A stretch of DNA of 7,626 nt from Clostridiales bacterium. GTDB lineage: Bacteria; Bacillota; Clostridia; Oscillospirales; Acutalibacteraceae. Shown here piece by piece: positions 1 through 5,781 of the stretch. Position numbers and translations under genes: made by a program. The DNA lies in assembly GCA_014799585.1 (NCBI GenBank), contig JAAVHU010000042.1:1-7626 (forward strand). Direction: 5' to 3'. Below the pieces are notes generated by a model, which saw only the letters and a program-made list of their open reading frames with translations, ran no database searches and had not been told where the DNA came from. The first letter of the stretch is position 1. Each line of letters opens with the position of its first letter.

Positions 1-957
1 AAAGCAGCAACAGCAATTAGAAAAATCATTGAGCCTGTTGATAAAAGAGGTATTCCGTTTGCTATTGTTTACGGAAATCACGACCACGAAGGTCTTTGTG
101 ATGAAAACAATAAAATGACAGAAGAGGAAGCAAAGGAATTTATGCTTTCTGTTTATCAGGAATTTCCAACCTGCCTTGCCATTGAGGGCGAAGAGCTTAC
201 AGGCGTTGGCACATACAATCTTTTGATTAAAGACAGCAAAGGCGAAAAGGATGTTTTCAATCTTTGGCTTATGGATTCAAACCCATATTACGAAAACGGC
301 TACGGCTTTGTTCAGCCTGATCAACAGGAATGGTACATAAACACATCAAACAAGCTGAAGGAAGCAAACGGCGGAAACCCGCTTCCGTCCTTACTGTTCC
401 AACACATTGCAGTGCCTGAGGTTTATCAGCTTGCAGAATCTGTTGACAAGCCGACTGCAGGCTATGTTCACGGAAACACGGCAATGTTCAGAGATAAATA
501 TTGGAAAGCATCATCAGATGTAATTCAGGGAAGTTTTCAGGAGGGTCCCTGCCCTGCTGATGTTCAGCACGATCAGTTTAATTCCTGGAAAGAACAGGGC
601 GATGTAATCGGTGCATTCTTTGGCCACGATCATCCAAACGATTATCTTGGCAAGGTAGACGGCATTTATCTTGGTGCCGTGCCTGCTGCAGGATATTACA
701 GCTACGGCTGGAACCACGGAGCAAGAACAATAACGCTTCATGAAGATAATTTAACAGAGTTTGAAACCGAAATTCTTAAAGCAGAGGATATACTTGGCTA
801 CAAGGTTAAGCCAACCTATAAGGATAAGCACGGATATTATGAATATAAGCACAAATTCTTACCGGGCGTTATCGGTGGAAGCATTGGTGCAGTTGCATTA
901 GTTGCTGCCGCAGGAATTATCACAGCAGTTATAAAAAAGAAAAAGAGAAATAAATAA
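1..957 (+). CDS. Dcr2-like metallophosphoesterase, membrane-anchored, 5' end missing
   Basis: This is the C-terminal 318 residues of a calcineurin-type metallophosphoesterase. The reading frame is open from base 1, so the Met codon at 115 is internal. Visible metal-ligand motifs are GNHDHE (window residues 25-30), QHIAVPE (134-140, supplying a His) and GHDH (208-211). The blocks WLMDSNPYYE, QPDQQEWY and FFGHDHPNDY, together with the late Gly/Tyr-rich segment, resemble the Dcr2 branch of the superfamily. The usual first motif (DxH) would lie upstream of the window. Residues about 288-311 form one hydrophobic helix followed by KKKKRNK, a positive-inside tail anchor. The catalytic domain is therefore probably outside the cell, if the missing N-terminus carries a signal peptide (inference). 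No LPxTG sortase signal is present. Members hydrolyse phosphate mono- or diesters; the substrate here is unknown. The gene ends at a terminator shared with the convergent regulator gene. Confidence 0.9.
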   Translation, partial: KAATAIRKIIEPVDKRGIPFAIVYGNHDHEGLCDENNKMTEEEAKEFMLSVYQEFPTCLAIEGEELTGVGTYNLLIKDSKGEKDVFNLWLMDSNPYYENGYGFVQPDQQEWYINTSNKLKEANGGNPLPSLLFQHIAVPEVYQLAESVDKPTAGYVHGNTAMFRDKYWKASSDVIQGSFQEGPCPADVQHDQFNSWKEQGDVIGAFFGHDHPNDYLGKVDGIYLGAVPAAGYYSYGWNHGARTITLHEDNLTEFETEILKAEDILGYKVKPTYKDKHGYYEYKHKFLPGVIGGSIGAVALVAAAGIITAVIKKKKRNK

Positions 958-960
958 ACA

Positions 961-992
961 AAAAGGTCACAGGTTAAATCCTGTGACCTTTT
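961..992. terminator. Bidirectional rho-independent terminator
   Basis: A perfect 13-bp inverted repeat (961-973 and 980-992) encloses a 6-nt loop, TTAAAT. The core stem AGGTCACAGG/CCTGTGACCT is flanked by A residues on the left and T residues on the right, so it gives a U-tract in both directions. It lies between the stop of the plus-strand phosphoesterase gene (957) and the stop of the minus-strand regulator gene (995), and can end both convergent transcripts. Confidence 0.92.
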
Positions 993-994
993 TT

Positions 995-1606
995 CTATTC
1001 CTTTGTCATAACCTTTTTATTCCAAGTTTTCTTATGACATTTCGGACATTTTAAATATCTTGTTGTGCCAATATGCATTGCAAAGAATACGGATTTAAAT
1101 TTTGGAACATATCTATGATGACAATTCTTGCATTCATAATAGCCTGCTTCCGTTTCAATCTTTAATGCAAAAACCACACCCGAAATCAAAATAACAAAAG
1201 CGATTACAAACAAAGCCACTTTGAAATAGATTTCCATATTTATCAGAGCAGCCGCCATTATCAACATAACAAATGATACAGTACTTATACTGCCGATAAC
1301 AATTTCATACATCATCATTTTTTTGTTATTCTTTTCTTCTTTCCTTGCCATTTCAATTAAAAGCTTTTCTGCTTTTTCATTATATTCATTCATATTCAAT
1401 CTCTCCCCATTCAACAGTTCGTTTACACTTATGTTTAACACCTTACACAATTCAAGCATTATGGAAACATCGGGCATAGACCTGCCTGTTTCCCATTTAG
1501 AAACAGCCCTGTCTGTAATATTCAGCATTTCAGCAAGCTGAAACTGTGTAAAGCATTTTTCTTTACGGCATTCTGCTATAAATTTGCCGATTTTTTCATT
1601 GTTCAT
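995..1606 (-). CDS. XRE-family HTH protein with two membrane segments and C-terminal zinc ribbon
   Basis: This 203-residue protein has three parts. Residues about 8-62 form a Cro/CI-type helix-turn-helix domain (FTQFQLAEMLNITDRAVSKW, then ETG and SMPD). Residues about 67-98 are a charged linker, and about 99-121 and 126-148 are two hydrophobic helices. The tail carries two CxxC pairs (Cys159/162 and Cys187/190), which look like a zinc ribbon. The architecture predicts a membrane-tethered DNA-binding regulator with a metal-binding cytoplasmic tail. Similar proteins are common in Clostridia, and their targets are mostly unknown. The ATG at 1606 is preceded by a near-perfect AAGGAGGT site. The gene is monocistronic: it lies downstream of the GH3 terminator, has its own promoter candidate and shares a terminator with the phosphoesterase gene. 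Nothing in the window shows that it controls the sugar genes. The domain calls are firm; the target and signal are not known. Confidence 0.92.
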   Translation of the reverse strand: MNNEKIGKFIAECRKEKCFTQFQLAEMLNITDRAVSKWETGRSMPDVSIMLELCKVLNISVNELLNGERLNMNEYNEKAEKLLIEMARKEEKNNKKMMMYEIVIGSISTVSFVMLIMAAALINMEIYFKVALFVIAFVILISGVVFALKIETEAGYYECKNCHHRYVPKFKSVFFAMHIGTTRYLKCPKCHKKTWNKKVMTKE

Positions 1607-1612
1607 ATCGGT

Positions 1613-1657
1613 ACCTCCTTAATGCTATATTATCATTTGCACATTATTCAGTAAACA
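1613..1657 (-). promoter_or_regulatory. Promoter candidate and ribosome binding site of the HTH gene
   Basis: Read on the minus strand, TTTACT (1655-1650) is followed after 17 nt by TAATAT (1632-1627), which has a TG one base upstream as in an extended -10. GATAAT, offset by two bases, is an alternative -10. The ribosome binding site AAGGAGGT (1620-1613) stands 6 nt before the ATG. The RBS is clear. The promoter is only plausible, and it implies a very short leader. Confidence 0.45.
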
Positions 1658-1691
1658 TACTGTTGGTTGAGTTTGAGAATTAGTTTAAATT

Positions 1692-1724
1692 AAAAAGGCT
1701 TCCCCTTGAGGGGAAGGCCTTTTT
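1692..1724 (-). terminator. Rho-independent terminator of the GH3 gene
   Basis: Arms 1692-1705 and 1710-1724 pair around a TTGA loop, with one unpaired G in the right arm. The inner stem is TTCCCC/GGGGAA, extended by AAAAAGGC against GCC and five T. On the minus strand the hairpin is followed by a T-rich run (complement of 1680-1696), and it begins 7 nt past the GH3 stop codon. The stem core also resembles a dispersed intergenic repeat of gut Clostridia (recollection, not checked). Confidence 0.88.
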
Positions 1725-1730
1725 ATTATT

Positions 1731-4169
1731 TTATTTATCCATAGCTTTTGAATGCATTGCAAAGTTTAAAACATTCTTTGCACAATACTGCATTTCGCCA
1801 AGAGTAATACCATCTTCCTGTCCATAGGTTTTAAGAAGTGTGCCGTCACTCTGCTGTTTTCCGATTCTTTTACCGCCCGGCATAAGCACATCAACGCAAC
1901 CGCGAACACGATAAGCATTATCCTTCATATTCGGGAATTCAGGTGATTTTCTATACTGCATCCACCAGTCTGTCATAATACAGCCGTCAAATCCCCATTC
2001 ATCACGAAGTATACTTTTGCAAAGTTCATAATGATAATGTCCGAAAACGCCGTTTATTCTATTATATGATGTCATAATATTCTGCGGCTTCGCTTCCTTA
2101 ACGCAGATTTCAAAGCCCTTTAAATAAATTTCACGAAGTGCTCTTTCGGATAAACGGGAATCATTTGAGTTTCTTTTGAATTCCTGATTATTGCAGGCAA
2201 AGTGCTTAGGGCAGGCAGACACACCGTTTTTCTGAATACCCTTTATGGCAGCTGCCGCCATTTTACCCGAAACAAACGGATCTTCCGAGAAGTATTCAAA
2301 GTTTCTTCCGCAAAGCGGATTTCTATGAATATTCATACCCGGAGCAAGAAGAACATCGCTTCCTCTATCCACCATTTCTTCGCCAACCTTAGCATACAGC
2401 TCTTCAACAATGCTTTCATCAAAGGTGCAGGCAAGAAGCGTGCCAACAGGGATTAAAGAACAGCTTGCTTTAAGGCGGATACCCGATGGCCCGTCCGTTG
2501 TGGTTATGGCAGGAATGCCTTTTTCACGGAGAGACGGAAGCACACCGCCGTAAACAGAAGCATTACCCTCTGCTCCCAAAGGATGATTCATAACATATCC
2601 GCCACGGCTGATTGCTTCAAGCTCATCCAAATCAAGCTGAGCAACAAAGGTATCCATTGAAATCTTACCTGATTTAACATCGGAAAGTTTATAGCCCTTA
2701 TCTCCCGAATAATCAACACCCTTTGGAAGATTTGTAAGAATAATATTTTTAAGGCTTGTTGTTTTCGTGCTTACAGGCTTTTTAGCTAAAACGATTTTGC
2801 CGTCTTTTTCCTTAGCCGTAACAATATCAAAGCCATTGCTTGGAGCGGCAGCTTCTTTCAACTGCTCATAAACAATTGTTTCGCTCTGATTATATGTATA
2901 AACAAGCTCAGCAGTTCTTACATCACTGCCAACATAAAATTTGTAATCACCTTTTTCAATCACATAAGCTGATTTATGCCCTGTTTCACCGCTGTCATCA
3001 TAAGAAGAAAGACGTTCGGTTGAAACAAAAACAGTAACATCCTCTGCTTCATTCGGAGCAAGGCACTTTGTTTTTGCAAAGCCTGCAAGAATTCGTGATG
3101 GATTGCCAAGCACACCGCAGGGCTTTTCAATATAAATCTGAACAACCTCTTTACCGCTGAATTTTTCACCGATATTCTGAACAGTTACATTCACCTCAAA
3201 GCCGTTTTCAGCTTCGTTTACTGCATTGCATTTTATATCAAAATCAGTATAGGAAAGGCCAAATCCAAACGGATAAAGCACGCTTTCGGGATAAAATGTT
3301 TCAAACCATCTGTATCCAACATAAATATCCTCTTCATAATTATTGAATTTCTTTGCACCAAAGGAATTCGAGGACGGATAATCCTCATAACTTTTTGCAA
3401 TCGTATCTGTTAATTTACCTGACGGCGTAACAGCGCCCGAAAGAATATCTGCAACGGCATTTCCGCTTTCCATTCCGCCCTGCCAAACAACAAGAGCCGC
3501 ACTGATTTTTCCGTCATACTCATTAATAAAACTTAAATCAATCACACTGCCGATATTCAGCAAAACGATAGTTTTTTTGAAATGCTTTGTAAGAAGAGAA
3601 AGAATATTCTTTTCATCTTCATTCAGATAGAAACTACCCTTGATAAGCGCATTTTCCCTATCTTCTCCCGATGACCTGCCGATGGTAAATATAGCATAAT
3701 CGGAAACTTCTGCTGCTCTTTTAACCATTTCTTCATCAAGAGGCATTTCAGGGAAGCAACGCGGCCAATGACCCCAGAAACCGTGGTCTATCGGATGTTT
3801 TTCGTGCCATTCCTTATAAATCTCAAGAAGTTCAGTGTTAAGGGTTATACCTTTACAGTTTTTTAATCCCTCAATAAGACTTACAGCATATGGATTATTA
3901 ACATCACCACCAGAGCCATAGCCTGTATTAAACCATTCAAGCTGATTTCTGCCGAAAACAGACACTTCTGTGCCATCCGCAAGCGGAAGTGCATTATCAT
4001 TTTTGAGAAGAACAGCACCCTCTGCTGCAACCTTTCTTAAAACCTCCGGCATACCGGGAGTGATAATCTTGGGCATTTTCTCTCTATCCTCAGCACTATC
4101 CTGAGACAAGCCTGTAACCTTTGAAACAAGCATTGTAACGCCATTTACTATTTTTGTTTTTAAAGACAT
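1731..4169 (-). CDS. Family 3 glycoside hydrolase (beta-glucosidase/xylosidase type), swapped domain order
   Basis: This 812-residue enzyme hydrolyses beta-linked glycosides from the non-reducing end. The domain order is the reverse of most GH3 enzymes. The alpha/beta sandwich (GH3_C) comes first, about 40-250, beginning near AAEGAVLLKNDNALPL. A fibronectin-III-like domain follows (about 310-420, with FGFGLSY just before it). The TIM-barrel catalytic domain (GH3_N) is last, about 500-775. The predicted nucleophile is Asp734 in IMTDWW. The predicted acid/base is Glu169 in GRSSGEDREN, by analogy with Thermotoga Bgl3B. Sugar-binding residues appear in TDGPSGIR (Asp559), GRNFEYFSEDP (Arg622) and PKHF (Lys655, His656). 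No signal peptide is seen, so the enzyme is probably cytoplasmic. The ATG at 4169 is chosen because AAGGGTGAG lies just upstream; an in-frame GTG at 4178 falls inside that site. It lies downstream of the GH43 gene, beyond a terminator. Glucosidase versus xylosidase or arabinosidase activity is not decided by the sequence. Confidence 0.95.
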   Translation of the reverse strand: MSLKTKIVNGVTMLVSKVTGLSQDSAEDREKMPKIITPGMPEVLRKVAAEGAVLLKNDNALPLADGTEVSVFGRNQLEWFNTGYGSGGDVNNPYAVSLIEGLKNCKGITLNTELLEIYKEWHEKHPIDHGFWGHWPRCFPEMPLDEEMVKRAAEVSDYAIFTIGRSSGEDRENALIKGSFYLNEDEKNILSLLTKHFKKTIVLLNIGSVIDLSFINEYDGKISAALVVWQGGMESGNAVADILSGAVTPSGKLTDTIAKSYEDYPSSNSFGAKKFNNYEEDIYVGYRWFETFYPESVLYPFGFGLSYTDFDIKCNAVNEAENGFEVNVTVQNIGEKFSGKEVVQIYIEKPCGVLGNPSRILAGFAKTKCLAPNEAEDVTVFVSTERLSSYDDSGETGHKSAYVIEKGDYKFYVGSDVRTAELVYTYNQSETIVYEQLKEAAAPSNGFDIVTAKEKDGKIVLAKKPVSTKTTSLKNIILTNLPKGVDYSGDKGYKLSDVKSGKISMDTFVAQLDLDELEAISRGGYVMNHPLGAEGNASVYGGVLPSLREKGIPAITTTDGPSGIRLKASCSLIPVGTLLACTFDESIVEELYAKVGEEMVDRGSDVLLAPGMNIHRNPLCGRNFEYFSEDPFVSGKMAAAAIKGIQKNGVSACPKHFACNNQEFKRNSNDSRLSERALREIYLKGFEICVKEAKPQNIMTSYNRINGVFGHYHYELCKSILRDEWGFDGCIMTDWWMQYRKSPEFPNMKDNAYRVRGCVDVLMPGGKRIGKQQSDGTLLKTYGQEDGITLGEMQYCAKNVLNFAMHSKAMDK

Positions 4170-4173
4170 AAAT

Positions 4174-4182
4174 CTCACCCTT
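4174..4182 (-). promoter_or_regulatory. Ribosome binding site that sets the GH3 start
   Basis: On the minus strand AAGGGTGAG occupies 4182-4174. Its GGTGA core ends 5 nt before the ATG at 4169. The in-frame GTG at 4178-4176 is part of this site and so is unlikely to be the start codon. Confidence 0.75.
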
Positions 4183-4203
4183 TTTATAGAATTTATATAC
4201 CTA

Positions 4204-4230
4204 ATTATATTAACATAAATTATTATATTA
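4204..4230 (-). promoter_or_regulatory. AT-rich promoter region of the GH3 gene, two TATAAT hexamers
   Basis: The minus strand contains two exact TATAAT hexamers, at 4227-4222 and 4209-4204. Each lies inside an identical 9-mer TAATATAAT, with 18 bp between starts. Neither has a good -35 box at 16-18 nt, so the exact promoter is unsure. The position fits: this region lies between the GH43 terminator and the GH3 ribosome binding site, and lets GH3 be transcribed separately from the upstream operon. Confidence 0.4.
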
Positions 4231-4270
4231 GTAAAGATAAATCATTACATATAAGCGTAAATTGACAAAC

Positions 4271-4297
4271 AAAAAACAGGGCGGCTGATAGCCGCCC
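4271..4297 (-). terminator. GC-rich rho-independent terminator of the symporter-GH43 operon
   Basis: GGGCGGC (4279-4285) and GCCGCCC (4291-4297) form a perfect 7-bp GC-only stem with loop TGATA. On the minus strand it is followed by TGTTTTTTGTTTG, a good U-tract. It lies 16 nt after the GH43 stop codon and separates that operon from the GH3 gene. The GC-rich block with flanking CCTACG stands out from the AT-rich surroundings and may be a copy of a dispersed repeat. Confidence 0.85.
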
Positions 4298-4312
4298 CTA
4301 CGATGATTTGTT

Positions 4313-5167
4313 TTAAACGATTTCTATTGAACTGCCTATATCTTTAATTCTCTTAAAGGTTGGGCGTTCAAAATTTGTTTGATTTGGTGTATGGAATGTA
4401 AGCATCAAGCCGTCTTTTCCGTTAAACAGCATTCCGTGGCCGCCATCATTTGTAATCAGTGGCGGAAGATGAACAAAGTTTCCGTCTATCTCTTCATTAT
4501 CTGATTTAGCAAGGCACTGTGCATACTGATGATTTATAAAAGTTGACCAAATCATCAGAAGCTCACCATCTGCTGTTCGATACATAAACGGACCATCGGT
4601 TATATAATGCTCGCCCTGCGACTTTTCCTCAATATAATATGGAGAGGAAGCACTGAACATAGTTACAGGCGCTGAAACAGATTCGCTTAAATCATCACTT
4701 AATTGAACATAACACATTGTGCCGTCTATAATCTGCGTATGCTCGTGGCAGAACACAAGATAAGGATTACCATTTTTATCAACATACAATGTTCCGTCAA
4801 GGCATTCCCATTCATCAGGCGTTAAAGCCTTTTTGCTATGCGGAACAAACGGACCTAACGGATTATCAGCTTTTAAAGAGAATGTTCCTCTTAAGCCATT
4901 TTCCCTTGTAAAGGTTGCAAACATATAGTAAGCACCATTATACTTATGCACCTCAGGTGCCCAGTTCACCTCTTTATTAAAACCACATTCCTCTGAATTA
5001 AAGCACTCTATCGGATTGCTCCATTCAACAAGATTATCAGAGGTATAAACATCAAAGCCGCCTGTTTTACAGCCAAAATCCTTTGCCCTTGTGCCATAAA
5101 GATAATATTTATCATTTTCAAAAAGCACAAACGGATCTCTTATATTAATATCAGTTATTTTCATCAT
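4313..5167 (-). CDS. GH43-family glycosidase (five-bladed beta-propeller; arabinosidase/xylosidase type)
   Basis: This single-domain protein has 284 residues from the ATG at 5167. It fits the GH43 clan F propeller: IRDPFV near the N-terminus gives the general-base candidate Asp11; WAPEVHKYNGAYYMFATF (69-86) is the common second-blade motif; ECLDGTLYVD gives the pKa-modulating Asp124; and GGHGM supplies His244, at the place of the conserved metal-site His. Where the general-acid Glu normally lies (EGP or EAP motif), the sequence reads TDGPFMY with Asp191. There is no signal peptide and no accessory sugar-binding domain, so the enzyme probably acts in the cytoplasm on imported oligosaccharides. 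The start is set by AAAGGT (5180-5175), 7 nt before ATG 5167; TTG at 5170 is too close and ATG at 5164 is possible. The gap to the upstream gene is only 5 nt, so the two are co-transcribed and probably translationally coupled. Substrate is undetermined; arabinosyl or xylosyl groups are the family norm. Confidence 0.88.
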   Translation of the reverse strand: MMKITDINIRDPFVLFENDKYYLYGTRAKDFGCKTGGFDVYTSDNLVEWSNPIECFNSEECGFNKEVNWAPEVHKYNGAYYMFATFTRENGLRGTFSLKADNPLGPFVPHSKKALTPDEWECLDGTLYVDKNGNPYLVFCHEHTQIIDGTMCYVQLSDDLSESVSAPVTMFSASSPYYIEEKSQGEHYITDGPFMYRTADGELLMIWSTFINHQYAQCLAKSDNEEIDGNFVHLPPLITNDGGHGMLFNGKDGLMLTFHTPNQTNFERPTFKRIKDIGSSIEIV

Positions 5168-5172
5168 CAATA

Positions 5173-5781
5173 TTACCTTTGATTTTTTTTATCTACTGCA
5201 ATATGAAGCACTATTGCAACAATCATAAGAACAATTGCAACATAGAAGCCGCCGAACATACAAAGTGTTACGCCTTCCACTGCTGCTGCAATACCAACAC
5301 CGGCAAAAGCAACAAGCCCTATTATAGAAACAACAAGATTTCTTACCAATCCATTTTTAGTAAAGGAAAGCAATGAAAATACGAGATTAACAAGAGCAAA
5401 AGCAATTGCAACAACGAAGGTTACAAAGCCAAGCAATAATGCCGTATTACCAAAAACATCAGATGAGGAAGAAATAATCTGCTTAATCATAGAAATCAGA
5501 TTTATTGTATTATCATTGAACTTGAATGTTGGCATAAGAAGTGCAACAACAGGAGCAATAAACATAATAAGCCTTGCTATTGCAGGAAGTGAGCCGATTG
5601 TTGACATTTTAATGCCGTTTATAAGTTTTTCAACAGCACCCCACTCTTTTTCAGCAAGAGCGGCATCCTCTTTTAATCTATTATCAAAATCATAATACAT
5701 TAAATTTGCATTGCAATGCGGGCAATTCTGCTTGAAATAAAATGCACCGATTTTTTTATTACATTTTGGGCAATTACTCAT
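5173..5781 (-). CDS. Zinc-ribbon membrane protein of unknown function
   Basis: This 202-residue protein is not one I recognise by name. It opens with a zinc-ribbon-like module, NCPKCNKKIG then NCPHCNANLMYYD, with Cys4, Cys7, Cys20 and Cys23. A short charged segment follows (about 30-58), then four hydrophobic helices at about 63-84, 112-138, 146-166 and 170-195, and the tail DKKNQR. This predicts a small integral membrane protein with a cytoplasmic metal-binding head. The start is placed at ATG 5781 because AGGAGG (5796-5791) stands 9 nt upstream; ATG 5787 is only 3 nt from it, and TTG 5790 abuts it. The gene overlaps the 3' end of the symporter gene by 8 nt and precedes GH43 by 5 nt, so it is an integral operon member. 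A role in assembly, regulation or sensing linked to sugar uptake is inference from position only. Confidence 0.85.
   Translation of the reverse strand: MSNCPKCNKKIGAFYFKQNCPHCNANLMYYDFDNRLKEDAALAEKEWGAVEKLINGIKMSTIGSLPAIARLIMFIAPVVALLMPTFKFNDNTINLISMIKQIISSSSDVFGNTALLLGFVTFVVAIAFALVNLVFSLLSFTKNGLVRNLVVSIIGLVAFAGVGIAAAVEGVTLCMFGGFYVAIVLMIVAIVLHIAVDKKNQR

Noticed and set aside
269..741. Two minus-strand open frames opposite the phosphoesterase gene
   Set aside because: They lie wholly inside a well-supported coding region, have low-complexity or Cys-rich translations and lack ribosome binding sites.
838..957. Sortase-type cell-wall anchor in the phosphoesterase
   Set aside because: A hydrophobic helix and basic tail are present, but the sequence before the helix reads LPGVIGG, which lacks the Thr-Gly of LPxTG.
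1323..1541. Plus-strand open frame opposite the HTH gene
   Set aside because: Its Ser/Phe-rich translation mirrors the opposite strand, it has no ribosome binding site, and the HTH gene is unambiguous.
2202..3169. Short open frames on both strands within the GH3 gene, and one at 5179-5376 within the zinc-ribbon gene
   Set aside because: Shadow frames with skewed composition and no initiation signals; the genes they overlap carry clear family motifs.
4088..4169. Possible signal peptide at the GH3 N-terminus
   Set aside because: The first 27 or so residues are only mildly hydrophobic, are interrupted by Lys, Asn and Ser, and lack a cleavage-type motif.
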